Below are positions 1 through 7,781 of a stretch of 64,000 bases of DNA, piece by piece. The translations under genes and the position numbers were made by a program. Source of the DNA: Thiococcus pfennigii (GTDB lineage Bacteria; Pseudomonadota; Gammaproteobacteria; Chromatiales; Chromatiaceae); NCBI RefSeq assembly GCF_016583835.1, contig NZ_NRRW01000012.1, positions 1-64,000 on the forward strand, read 5' to 3'. Numbering within the stretch: position 1 is the stretch's first letter; each line of letters opens with the position of its first letter. The notes below the pieces were generated by a model. That model saw only the letters and a list, made by a program, of their open reading frames with translations, was not told the origin of the DNA and did no database searches.

Positions 1-231
1 CGAACAATCAGGCAGTTAGCGGCGGCGCCGTGGGCCCAGACGGCTTCCGGCCGCTCGACTTCCGGTGCCCGATTCGATTATAAGGCATTGTTCTTGCGAT
101 TGAAAACGACTTTCCGTCCAGGCACTACTGTAAGGTACTGCACAATCCCATGTAGTCCAAGGGCTTGTTCTTGCCTCGTCGAGGACGAGGGGTATGGCGG
201 GGCCTCCTTGCCCCGCGCGGGTGACTTGAAT
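1..231. other. Left-edge intergenic stretch with two hairpins
   Basis: No complete gene is visible. A short open frame enters from the left edge and stops at 81-83; it could be the last 26 residues of a gene outside the window, but it is too short to identify. Two perfect hairpins follow: CCTCGTC/GACGAGG at 174-190 with a 3-base loop, and GCGGGGC/GCCCCGC at 197-216 with a 6-base loop. They could act as a terminator or be palindromic repeats. There is no T-run, so termination is only a guess. Confidence 0.3.
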
Positions 232-430
232 CTTTCAAGGTGCCCTGCGATTCGCCTCGGGCAACCACACCGATGGACTGGTGCCCCTCTGGGCGCTGGG
301 CCGTGGCGCCGACGCATTCCTGACCGTTGCCCGTCATGACGAAGTCGCGGGCCGTCTGTGGGGTCGCGGGGCACCCTACGATTGGGATGGCGCCGATGTG
401 GACAACACTCCGGAATGCCAACCGCTGGAG
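232..430 (+). pseudogene. Relic of an alkaline phosphatase C-terminus
   Basis: Read in the frame of 233, the translation gives FASGNHTDGLVPLWALGRGA, then an acidic stretch and GADVDNT. In PhoA-type alkaline phosphatases the NHT tripeptide (a zinc-ligand histidine), the following VPL-ARG-GA segment and a VDNT motif lie close to the C-terminus in this order. No upstream part is present: the frame has no start codon and the preceding sequence is a hairpin region. After about 430 the frame loses similarity. This looks like the tail of a deleted gene. The family call rests on motif recognition only. Confidence 0.55.
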
Positions 431-981
431 TTCCGACCAACCGACGATCGATTCGGTCCGCTAGCTGGTCGAGCACGACGAGCTGGCGCTGGTCTCCGCC
501 ACCCCGAATCGCGATGGCCGCGACCTCGACGAGGCGGGGCTGGCCTGGGTCGAGGAACGGGGTGGGTCAGCCCCTGGGCGGCCGGTGGCGAGGCCTGGGC
601 CCGCGAGTTCACGATCGAGGACGAGCCGAGTCCGCCGCGCGTGGGCCTCGGGGCCAGCGCCGGGGAGTCGCGGCGCAATGCGCGTCTCCATCCGCTTGAA
701 TCTTGATTTGCGGCTGCCTACGCTAGGGGCTCGTGTCAGATTCGGCCAACGCGGATGAAGCACAGACTCCAACGCAGGTGGCGGACCATTTCGGCGGGGG
801 GCGGGCAGGCGCGGGCCATCGTGGCCGCACCGCGGCCGCCGCTCGGCTGGACGCCGGGGCAGCGCGGCGACTCCGGCTCGGCCCTGCCGCCGGGCGACGT
901 GCGAGAGGCCCCCAACCCTGTCGCCATCCTCGACCATGGCCAGCGCCGGTCGGCGGCGACTGAAGTCCCTTCTGGTTCCGT
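431..981. other. Decayed sequence upstream of the exchanger gene
   Basis: There is no convincing intact gene here. From 465 to about 575 one frame reads LVEHDELALVSATPNRDGRD and then DEAGLAWVEERG, which has protein-like composition but no start and no continuation; it may be another fragment of a decayed gene. The rest (about 600-981) has no gene, hairpin or repeat that I can support. The promoter of the exchanger gene at 982 presumably lies here. Confidence 0.3.
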
Positions 982-1959
982 ATGACACTCGCCTTCATCG
1001 CCGTGGTGCTTGGCTTGGCGCTCCTCGTCTGGAGCGCCGACCGCTTCGTCGAGGGGTCGGCGTCCACGGCCCGCCACTTCGGCATGCCGCCGCTGCTGAT
1101 CGGCATGGTGGTCGTCGGCTTCGGCACCTCGGCGCCGGAGATGGTGGTCTCGGCGCTGGCCGCATCCCAGGGCAACCCGGGGATCGCGTTGGGCAACGCC
1201 TACGGCTCGAACATCGCCAACATCGCCCTGATCCTGGGGGTGACGGCGCTCATCAGCCCCATCGCGGTCCATTCCCAGGTGCTGCGCAAGGAGCTGCCGA
1301 TCCTCGTGGGGGCGACCGCGTTGGCGGCCTGGCAAGTCTGGGATGGCGAGGTCACGCGGCTCGACGCCCTGGTCCTGCTCGCGGTCTTCGGCGGGCTGAT
1401 GGGCTGGACCATCTGGCAGGGCCTGCGAACGAAAGGGGACGCGCTGGGGGGCGAGGTCGCGCACGAACTGGAAGCGCACGCGATGCCGATCCGCCGGGCC
1501 GTCTTCTGGCTGCTGGTGGGCCTGATACTGCTCATCGCAAGCTCGCGCATCCTGGTCTGGGGCGCGGTGGAGATCGCTCGCGGCATCGGAGTCAGCGACC
1601 TGATCATCGGCCTGACCATCGTCGCGGTGGGCACCTCGCTGCCGGAACTGGCCTCCTCGGTGATCGCCGCCCGCAAGGGGGAACACGACATCGCGCTGGG
1701 CAACATCCTGGGTTCCAACCTGTTCAATACCCTGGCGGTGGTCGGCATCGCCGGGGCGATCCACCCGATGGCCGTGGGGCCGGAAGTCTTCAACCGGGAC
1801 ATGCTGGTGATGGCCACCCTGACCCTGTCGCTGTTCGTCATCGGCTACGGCGTCCGGGGGCTGGGCCGTATCAACCGCATCGAAGGCGCGGCGCTGCTCG
1901 CCTGTTATCTGGGCTACACGGCCTATCTGGTCAGCACCCTCTTCGGGCAACCGACCTAG
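982..1959 (+). CDS. Calcium/sodium antiporter, CaCA family (YrbG-like)
   Basis: Inner-membrane cation exchanger that couples Ca2+ export to Na+ or H+ entry. The 325-residue product has the two inverted alpha repeats of the family: GFGTSAPE at residues 46-53 with GNAYGSNIAN at 71-80, and GTSLPE at 217-222 with GNILGSNLFN at 240-249. These carry the acidic and polar ion ligands. About ten hydrophobic segments are visible with a short hydrophilic loop near 150-170, the usual bacterial layout. The ATG at 982 directly starts the first membrane helix. It is transcribed alone; downstream is a repeat cluster. The transported ion is inferred from the family. Confidence 0.92.
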   Translation: MTLAFIAVVLGLALLVWSADRFVEGSASTARHFGMPPLLIGMVVVGFGTSAPEMVVSALAASQGNPGIALGNAYGSNIANIALILGVTALISPIAVHSQVLRKELPILVGATALAAWQVWDGEVTRLDALVLLAVFGGLMGWTIWQGLRTKGDALGGEVAHELEAHAMPIRRAVFWLLVGLILLIASSRILVWGAVEIARGIGVSDLIIGLTIVAVGTSLPELASSVIAARKGEHDIALGNILGSNLFNTLAVVGIAGAIHPMAVGPEVFNRDMLVMATLTLSLFVIGYGVRGLGRINRIEGAALLACYLGYTAYLVSTLFGQPT

Positions 1960-2325
1960 GGCCTCGCTCCAGAAATCCCGAGGCCGCTTTCATGTCGCCC
2001 TATGATGCGAGCACCGTAGGAGCCCGCTTGCGGGCGACTACGACGCGCTCGTGGCGGCCAAGGAAAGGGTCAGAAACAAACGACACAAGCGCGAAGACGA
2101 CAAGAAACCACGAAATACACGAAAGTCGCGAAAAAACGGCAGATTCTTGTGTGTCAGTTCGGCCCTTTCGCGTGTTTCGCGTGTTTCGTAGTTCCCAGAA
2201 GATGTACCGGCTATTCTTGAATCGTCACTCAGATCGCCCGCAAGCGGGCTCCTACCACGCGCCACGCGGGGATTGCAGGCAGCGACGCTGCGGTCTCGAG
2301 AATTCCGCGGTCTTGCACTAGCCCC
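1960..2325. repeat. Composite repeat: A/B element split by a hairpin insert
   Basis: The stretch 1958-2010 plus 2249-2317 matches, in reverse orientation, a continuous element of about 130 bp at 36361-36490. Here the two halves are separated by about 240 bp (2016-2255) bounded by a perfect 22-bp inverted repeat that begins GTAGGAGCCCGCTTGCGGGC. The simplest reading is that the 2016-2255 segment was inserted into an older copy of the A/B element. No protein-coding potential is supported here. Confidence 0.7.
2063..2230. repeat. Dispersed hairpin repeat, copy 1
   Basis: About 168 bp that recurs at 57829-58006 with roughly 90 percent identity by eye. The left arm (CGAAATACACGAAAGTCGCG) and right arm (TTTCGCGTGTTTCGCGTGTT) are imperfect inverted repeats, so the element can fold into a long stem of about 27 bp. 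It is noticeably richer in A and T than its surroundings. Chance open frames through it give FRVFRVFRSS-type peptides that should not be annotated as proteins. Confidence 0.8.
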
Positions 2326-2407
2326 CGATGTCGGGGCACGCGCGCCGTCACCCGACAGGCGGCGGATCGATCGTTCGCAAAGCCGGTAGATGAAACGGGA
2401 TACGACG

Positions 2408-3181
2408 ATGAATGACATCCAGCTGCTCGTCGACCTCCACCGCCATGCCGTCCGGCAAGGACCGGGCGGAGAGGCCGAAACGAAGCGGGCCATGGCGCTC
2501 GCCGGACTCGACCGATCACGCCCGTTGAAGATTGCCGATATCGGCTGCGGCACGGGTGCCTCGACCATCCTCCTCGCCGAGGAGTTGGATGCCGACATCA
2601 CTGCCGTGGACTTCCTGCCGGAATTTCTCGACGAGCTCCGATCCAGGGCGCACGACCATGGTGTGGCCGACAGGATCGCCACGCTGAACTGCTCCATGGA
2701 TGCCCTGCCGTTCGCCGACGGGGAGCTGGACCTGATCTGGTCCGAGGGGGCCATCTACAACCTGGGCTTCGAGGCCGGGGTCTCCGCGTGGCGCCGGTTT
2801 CTGAAGCCGGGGGGAAGGCTCGTCGTTTCCGAAATCACCTGGCTCACGGCCACGAGACCGCCGGAACTCCAATCCCATTGGGAGCAGGAGTACCCGGAGG
2901 TGGACGTCGCCTCGGCGAAGATCGCGATCCTCGAGCGACATGGCTACAGCCCCGAGGCCTACTTCGTCCTGCCAACCCATTGTTGGCTCGATAATTACTA
3001 CCGGCCCCTGCAGGGGCGCTTCGACGCCTTCCTCGAACGGCATGGCCGCAGCGAACAGGCCAAGGCGATCGTCGAAGCGGAACAGCACGAGATCGACCTC
3101 TACGAACGATACGGCGACTACTTCAGCTACGGCGTCTACGTGGCCAAGAGGCAGGCCGACGGCGGCGCGCTCGACCCATAG
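2408..3181 (+). CDS. Class I SAM-dependent methyltransferase
   Basis: Predicted soluble methyltransferase of 257 residues. The SAM-binding motif I is IADIGCGTG at residues 42-50, followed by an acidic residue at the end of strand 2 (ITAVDF, 64-69) and the motif II-like block ALPFADGELDLIWSEGAIYN. The N-terminal LLVDLHRHAVRQGPGG is a conserved lead-in seen in a group of small-molecule methyltransferases. The ATG at 2408 has GGGA eight bases upstream; an in-frame ATG at 2390 would add six residues. The substrate cannot be read from the sequence. It stands alone between a repeat cluster and a convergent gene. Confidence 0.85.
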   Translation: MNDIQLLVDLHRHAVRQGPGGEAETKRAMALAGLDRSRPLKIADIGCGTGASTILLAEELDADITAVDFLPEFLDELRSRAHDHGVADRIATLNCSMDALPFADGELDLIWSEGAIYNLGFEAGVSAWRRFLKPGGRLVVSEITWLTATRPPELQSHWEQEYPEVDVASAKIAILERHGYSPEAYFVLPTHCWLDNYYRPLQGRFDAFLERHGRSEQAKAIVEAEQHEIDLYERYGDYFSYGVYVAKRQADGGALDP

Positions 3182-3274
3182 TCGGCGCGGCGCCCAGGCG
3201 GCGGCCGATGTGCGCAGTGCACGCCGCTGCGAGACGGTCCCGGGCGCGCCGCCATCGGCATTCTCCCTGCTGTG

Positions 3275-3937
3275 TCAGCGGCCCTTGGCCGTGAACCTGG
3301 GCAGGCCGATCTCCCACTGGATGGCCGCCATGCGGAGCAGAAAGATGGTCGAGCCGGCGACCGACGCGGCGACCCAGCCCACCACGTCGAGGGCCATCAG
3401 ACCGAGCAGGATCAGCGCCCCGGCCCAGGCGGCGGTCGCGTAGAGGGTGCCCTTGAAGACCAAGGGGTCTTCATTGCACAGGACATCCCGCAGGATGCCG
3501 CCCATCACGCCGGTGATCACACCCATGAAGCTCGCGACGAGCCATGGGGTACCCCAGGCCATGGCGGCCTTGGTGCCGATGATGGTGAAGAGCGCGAGGC
3601 CGGCGGCGTCGGCGACCAGGAAGAATCGGGCCGGCAAGACGACGAAGCGCGCCAGGAAAAAGGTGGCGCAGGCGCTCAGCAGGGCACCGATCAGATAGGT
3701 CTGATCGATCACCCAGAACACCGGCCTGTCCAGCAGCAGGTCCCGCACCGAGCCGCCGCCGAGGGCGGCGGCCAGCGCGACGATGACCATGCCGAACAGG
3801 TCGTAGCGCTTGCGCCCAGCCTCCAGCACCCCGGCCGCCGCCATCAGGGCCACGGCGCTCTGGCCGATCCAATACATCAGCTCGTCGATGGGGGGCGACA
3901 CGCGGGGTTCCACGGGGCATCGAGGTGAACCGAGCAT
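3275..3937 (-). CDS. TRIC cation channel family protein (UPF0126)
   Basis: Membrane protein of about 200-220 residues with seven hydrophobic segments. It shows the internal duplication of the trimeric intracellular cation channel family: GGGSVRDLLL in the first half and GVMGGILRDVL in the second, each with the glycine-rich kink and the following basic-acidic pair. Bacterial members conduct monovalent cations. The start is uncertain; the ATG at 3877 (MYWIGQ) or a GTG at 3901 would remove the unlikely polar N-terminus. It is convergent with the methyltransferase gene and divergent from jetA. Confidence 0.85.
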   Translation of the reverse strand: MLGSPRCPVEPRVSPPIDELMYWIGQSAVALMAAAGVLEAGRKRYDLFGMVIVALAAALGGGSVRDLLLDRPVFWVIDQTYLIGALLSACATFFLARFVVLPARFFLVADAAGLALFTIIGTKAAMAWGTPWLVASFMGVITGVMGGILRDVLCNEDPLVFKGTLYATAAWAGALILLGLMALDVVGWVAASVAGSTIFLLRMAAIQWEIGLPRFTAKGR

Positions 3938-4276
3938 ACAGGAGGCGTGAAGCGAAGCGGAAATCGCATTTTCGCTTCGCGTCTTGAAAATTGCCCGGAT
4001 GGCAATTCTTCAAGCTCCACGAAAAAAGGGCAACGCCAAGGCATCGGACCGCATCGGTCTCCCGCGTCTCGCTCACGCAGGCCACGCGGTGCTGATGACG
4101 GGCTCGGATCGTCGGTGCCCGGCACTCGACAGGGATGCGCCGCGGCAGGCACACTCGCGGCCGACCCTGCAACAGCGGCGGTGACGAAGGCCCACCAGAC
4201 CGCTTCGAGCCCCTCGCCACCGCAACCTGCCGGGGCGCGACCATGGCGCCAGATGCGGACCGATTCGCTCGCAACG
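3938..4276. promoter_or_regulatory. Divergent upstream region of jetA with inverted repeats
   Basis: No gene is supported in this 340-bp gap. It contains two inverted repeats, GCGAAGCG/CGCTTCGC at 3952-3980 and AATTGCC/GGCAATT at 3989-4007 around the centre CGGAT. The block 3963-4019 resembles 15819-15875, which precedes the primase-helicase gene (about 65 percent identity over the first 48 bases). It may carry promoters for both divergent genes; the repeats could be operators or merely another palindromic repeat. Confidence 0.4.
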
Positions 4277-5740
4277 ATGGACCACACGACCCTCGCCACC
4301 CTGCGTGACCGACATCCGGCCTGGCGGCTGCTGGCCTCGCCGCACGCGCCGCTGATCGCGAGCTTCCTGCACCGCGTGTTCGTCGCGCCCAACGTGCGGA
4401 TCATGAGCGAGGCGGACCTGACCGAGGCGCTGGAGGATGCGCTCTTCGCGTTGCGCGAGCAGCTCGGCGCCGAGGCCTACCCCAAGGGGGCATCGGAGTA
4501 CCTCAACGACTGGGCGGCGCCGGACAAGGGCTGGCTGCGCAAGTTCTACCGGCCGGGCACGGATGAGGCGCAGTTCGACCTGACGCCGGCCACCGAGAAG
4601 GCCATCGCCTGGCTCGCGTCGCTGACCGAGCGGCCCTTCGTCGGCACCGAGTCGCGGCTGCTGACCCTCTTCGCGCTGCTCGAGCAGATCGGTGCCGGCA
4701 CAGAGGTCGATCCCGCCAAGCGCGTCGAGGATCTGCGCCGCAAGCGCGACGCGCTCGATGCCGAGATCGCCCGCGTGCTGGCGGGCGACGTGCCGCTGCT
4801 CGACGACACGGCGGTCAAGGACCGCTTCCTGCAATTCCAGCAATTGGCCCGCGAGCTGCTGGCCGACTTCCGCGAGGTCGAGCACAACTTCCGCGGCCTC
4901 GACCGCAAGGTGCGCGAGAAGATCGCGCTCTGGGAGGGGGCCAAGGGCGCCCTGCTCGACGAGATCATGGGCGAGCGCGATGCCATCGGCGACTCGGACC
5001 AGGGCCGCAGCTTCCGCGCCTTCTGGGACTTCCTGATGTCCAGCCGCCGCCAGGAGGAGCTCTCCGAGCGGCTCGATCAGGTGCTGGCCCTGCCCGCGGT
5101 GGCCGCGCTGAACCCCGACCCACGCACCCGCCGCGTACACCACGATTGGCTCGAGGCCGGCGAGCACACCCAGCGCACCGTGGCCCAGCTCTCGCAGCAG
5201 CTGCGCCGCTTCTTGGACGATCGGGCCTTCTTGGAGAACCGTCGCATCCTGGAGCTCCTGCACGGCATCGAGGGCAAGGCGCTGGCGCTGCGCGAGGCCA
5301 TGCCGAGCGGAACAGTGACGCACATCGATGCGATGGGCGCCGACATCGAGCTGCCGCTGGAGAGACCGCTGCACACGCCGAGCGCGAAGCCGCACCTCAC
5401 CGAGTTGGTCCTCGAGGCCGGCGACGACGAGATCGACACCGCGCGCCTCTTCGACCAGTTTGTCGTCGACAAGGCGCGCCTGCGGGCCGGCGTGCAGCGC
5501 GCCCTGCGCGGCGCCGGGCAGGTCACGCTGCGCGACCTGCTGGAGGCCGAGCCCCTGCAACAGGGCCTGGCCGAGCTGGTCGCCTATCTGGAGCTCGCCC
5601 ACGCCGGCGATGCCGGCGACGGCCTGCGGGCGGTCGTCGATGACAGGGTCGAGGAGCCGATCCGCTGGCAGGGGCGAGCCGCCGACGGGGAGCCGGTCGA
5701 GCGCTGCGCCCGCCTGCCGAGGGTGATCTTCGTGCGCTGA
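4277..5740 (+). CDS. jetA: Wadjet defence protein JetA (DUF3375)
   Basis: The 487-residue product matches the DUF3375 family throughout: an all-helical protein opening with TLRDRHPAWRLLASPHAPLI, a central coiled-coil part around residues 150-240, and the tail PRVIFVR. In Wadjet, JetA is the kleisin-like subunit that bridges the JetC SMC-like ATPase heads together with JetB. The complex recognises and cleaves circular plasmid DNA. The ATG at 4277 is chosen because similarity begins there; no clear ribosome-binding site precedes it, and the frame is open further upstream. It is separated from jetBCD by 2 kb of inserted genes, whereas jet genes are normally contiguous. Family call firm; the Wadjet subtype (type I by its DUF3375/DUF4194 set) is inferred. 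Confidence 0.9.
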   Translation: MDHTTLATLRDRHPAWRLLASPHAPLIASFLHRVFVAPNVRIMSEADLTEALEDALFALREQLGAEAYPKGASEYLNDWAAPDKGWLRKFYRPGTDEAQFDLTPATEKAIAWLASLTERPFVGTESRLLTLFALLEQIGAGTEVDPAKRVEDLRRKRDALDAEIARVLAGDVPLLDDTAVKDRFLQFQQLARELLADFREVEHNFRGLDRKVREKIALWEGAKGALLDEIMGERDAIGDSDQGRSFRAFWDFLMSSRRQEELSERLDQVLALPAVAALNPDPRTRRVHHDWLEAGEHTQRTVAQLSQQLRRFLDDRAFLENRRILELLHGIEGKALALREAMPSGTVTHIDAMGADIELPLERPLHTPSAKPHLTELVLEAGDDEIDTARLFDQFVVDKARLRAGVQRALRGAGQVTLRDLLEAEPLQQGLAELVAYLELAHAGDAGDGLRAVVDDRVEEPIRWQGRAADGEPVERCARLPRVIFVR

Positions 5741-6002
5741 GCGTGGCGACCACGGGGGAGACGGAGCGGCCTCGACGGGCACCGCATCGTCGGCCGTCGG
5801 GTTACGCCCCTAGGGGGCTAACCCGACCTACGGCGCTACGGCGCCGGCGACATCGGCACGGCCCGTAGGTCGGGTTAGGCACGCCGGCACGGCGGTCGCC
5901 GACAAGGAACGGGCCAGCGCGCGCCGTAACCCGACGCGACCTCGGCGAGCGCCACATCGCCGGCCGTCGGGTTACGCCCCGAGGGGCTAACCCGACAAGC
6001 GG
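5741..6002. repeat. GTCGGGTTA-family palindromic repeats
   Basis: Between jetA and the DUF433 gene lie repeat units bounded by GTCGGGTTA and its complement TAACCCGAC (5796-5827, 5872-5935 and 5966-5996). Each forms a hairpin, for example GTCGGGTTACGCCCC against GGGGCTAACCCGAC. The 5796-5935 part is closely matched at 50475-50607 and in partial or inverted form at 28415-28500 and 42167-42303. No gene is present. Confidence 0.75.
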
Positions 6003-6039
6003 CCTCGACGGGCGGCCGGTTGTCCGCCAGCAAGCTCAT
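6003..6039 (-). pseudogene. Truncated start of a possible DUF5615-type toxin
   Basis: On the minus strand an ATG at 6039 overlaps the stop codon of the DUF433 gene (ATGA) and reads MSLLADNRPP before running into a palindromic repeat. DUF433 antitoxins are normally followed by a DUF5615 PIN-like nuclease whose N-terminus resembles M-LLAD-NLPP. This suggests the toxin was lost and replaced by the repeat. Only about ten residues support it. Confidence 0.35.
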
Positions 6040-6266
6040 GCCGCGATCAGGATCGCGTGATCGGTCTGGATGGCCGCGTAATCGAGAGCGGCAAGGATGT
6101 CCTCCTCTTCGAGAAAGGGATAATCCCCGAGAATTTCCGCATGGGAAGCACCGGCACCAAGCAGGCTCAGAATGTCGCTGACGCGGATGCGATAGCCCCG
6201 GATACAGGGACGCCCCCCGCATTTGCCGGGCTCCAGGGTAATGCGTTCAAGCCTGCTCTGGTTCAT
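6036..6266 (-). CDS. DUF433 family antitoxin
   Basis: The 76-residue protein has the DUF433 pattern: RITLEPGKCGGRPCIRGYRI near the N-terminus followed by a winged-helix-like part with SDILSLLGAGASHAEILGDY and an acidic tail LEEEDILAALDYA. Such proteins are DNA-binding antitoxins usually encoded just upstream of a DUF5615 nuclease. Two adjacent ATGs exist (6269 and 6266); GGAG is better spaced for the second. Its toxin partner appears truncated, making this an orphan antitoxin inside the interrupted Wadjet locus. Confidence 0.85.
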   Translation of the reverse strand: MNQSRLERITLEPGKCGGRPCIRGYRIRVSDILSLLGAGASHAEILGDYPFLEEEDILAALDYAAIQTDHAILIAA

Positions 6267-6539
6267 CATCAACTCCAGTCGATTGGAACGCCGCCCGAAA
6301 TGTAGAACCTTCTCTCTGCGCTGACCGGGCCGCGCCATCGCTCAGCGATGCGGAAGACAATCGGCTCGAATGCCGGGCGCGTCTCGCGCGGGATGACGGG
6401 CCGGCAGCGCCTCTCCCGGCGATTGGCGGAACGACACGGACTCACCGATCCGTCATTCGCCGAGCCTGGCACGACCCGGTTACGGCGAGCGAAAGCGGCA
6501 CGCCGCCCCGGCAGATCCGTCACCCTGTGTTCTGGGGAG

Positions 6540-6680
6540 CGACCGGCATCCGCAAGACTCCGCAACGCAACGCGACCGGGTGCCGATGTGGCGGACCAAC
6601 CAGTCCGAGCGCCACCCCAGCAGGTTGATCGTGAAGAAATAGGTCCCGCCCGGGCCCCGGAAGCGTCGGTAGTCCGGCTA
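6540..6680 (-). pseudogene. Relic of a REP-associated tyrosine transposase (RAYT)
   Basis: On the minus strand from 6677 the frame reads PDYRRFRGPGGTYFFTINLL and continues to LVRHI. This is the characteristic N-terminus of RAYT/IS200-like transposases (YRR-x-x-PGG-TYFFT-x-N). The codon where the start methionine is expected (6678-6680) is TAG, and similarity fades after about 45 residues, so it is a dead 5-prime fragment. RAYTs mobilise REP palindromes, which are abundant here. It lies next to one of the two direct repeats that flank the ParE module. Confidence 0.65.
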
Positions 6681-6704
6681 CCCGCAGGTTAGCCGATTTC
6701 CCGT

Positions 6705-6845
6705 AGGGAGGATGCCCGCCAGGGCGATCCGCCATTCTGGCGCCGACCAGGATGCCGGAGCCTTCGGGCACATGCCCGAGCGAACGGCCGGCGCCGTGGC
6801 TCCCGACACGTGGCGGAACCTCCTCTCGGAGTTCCGCCTTACGTT
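6705..6845. repeat. Direct repeat with two hairpins, left copy
   Basis: About 140 bp related to 7541-7686 in the same orientation. Both copies start with GATGCCCG-GGGCGATCCGCCATTC, a REP-like palindrome, and end with GTGGCGGAACCTCCTCTCGG followed by AGTTCCGCCTTACG, which folds into a GGCGGAAC/GTTCCGCC hairpin. The two copies bracket the ParE-type toxin-antitoxin pair. Confidence 0.75.
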
Positions 6846-6858
6846 ACGCGTTACGCGT

Positions 6859-7161
6859 TTATGCGGGTTGCACGCGATCCCGCCAATATCCAGGAAGACG
6901 GCGCTGATGCGCGATCGCAAGGATTCGAACTCCACCGTGACGCTCATAATAGACGACATTGTAGGGGAATTTTCGCATGGGCAGCTTCCGCGTCCCTGCG
7001 TGCCAGGGTATACCGAGCCCAGGCCGCTCGCGCAATAGCTCGACGGCCCGGTCGAATTCGGCCAGAAAGCGCTCTGCAACCGGTTTGCCCGCATTCTTAG
7101 CGTAATAGACGGCTGCCGCTGACAACTCGGCATCCGCATCCGGGTGGAGAGAGACCCTCAT
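6859..7161 (-). CDS. Type II toxin, RelE/ParE family
   Basis: The 100-residue basic protein has the RelE/ParE fold pattern: VSLHPDADAELSAAAVYYA, a central AERFLAEFDRAVELLRE helix, the block KLPMRKFPYNVVYYE and the end LAIAHQRRLPGYWRDR. ParE-type members poison DNA gyrase and RelE-type members cut mRNA on the ribosome; the sequence alone does not decide. It overlaps its antitoxin gene by 4 bp and lies downstream of it, the usual order for this pair. Confidence 0.9.
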   Translation of the reverse strand: MRVSLHPDADAELSAAAVYYAKNAGKPVAERFLAEFDRAVELLRERPGLGIPWHAGTRKLPMRKFPYNVVYYERHGGVRILAIAHQRRLPGYWRDRVQPA

Positions 7162-7382
7162 TCGATAGCCGTACGAGCGCGGGCGATAGCCTCGGCGTAG
7201 GACACGGGCGTGACGTCGCCAGACTCGAGCGCCGCCAAGCGCCGCTCTATCTCCACGGACCAGGCCTCATCCACCGCCGAATCGTCGGCGAGGCTGGTCA
7301 ACAGGCGATCGGCGAGGCGCACACGCTCCTCTGGCGCCAGCGCAAGGGCTTGAACCTCAAGATTCGTAATCGAAACGGACAT
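7158..7382 (-). CDS. Type II antitoxin, addiction-module component family
   Basis: The 74-residue protein reads ALALAPEERVRLADRLLTSL followed by a D-E-W containing helix and a C-terminal RRLAALESGDVTPVSYAEA segment, the pattern of the small helical antitoxins (addiction module component, TIGR02574-like) paired with ParE-type toxins. The C-terminal stretch is the probable toxin-binding part. It begins just after the right-hand direct repeat and overlaps the toxin gene by 4 bp, so the two form a complete co-transcribed module. Confidence 0.88.
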   Translation of the reverse strand: MSVSITNLEVQALALAPEERVRLADRLLTSLADDSAVDEAWSVEIERRLAALESGDVTPVSYAEAIARARTAIE

Positions 7383-7540
7383 CCAACGATCCTCCAGTAG
7401 GAAATATCTTGGGAAACATAGTCCAGTGACGCGCGCGTCTCAACAACTGCGGGACCGCTTGCACCCCGCCTCGCGCGGTAAGCCGGTTGGTGGAACCGGT
7501 CCATGGTTCGGCCTTACCCATTCCCCGCGCGAAGCCACTC

Positions 7541-7686
7541 CGAGGGCGGATGCCCGAAGGGCGATCCGCCATTCCGCCCGCCGACCGGGGTGATGCCGGG
7601 GCCTGCCGACAGACGCCAGATCAACCGGCCGGCGTCGTGGCTCGCGGCACGTGGCGGAACCTCCTCTCGGAGTTCCGCCTTACGCG
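7541..7686. repeat. Direct repeat with two hairpins, right copy
   Basis: Second copy of the 6705-6845 repeat, same orientation, carrying both palindromes and ending in the same GGCGGAAC/GTTCCGCC hairpin. It lies about 95 bp before jetB. Its leftmost part CGGATGCCCGAAGGGCGATCCG is a good hairpin on its own. Confidence 0.75.
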
Positions 7687-7781
7687 GGTTTTGCGCTCCG
7701 CCTGTGAGATTCCATGGTCGCCGGAGGACTGGAAGATGCCTCTGGAGATTGCCAGAATGGCGGGGCTACAGGGAGACGGAG

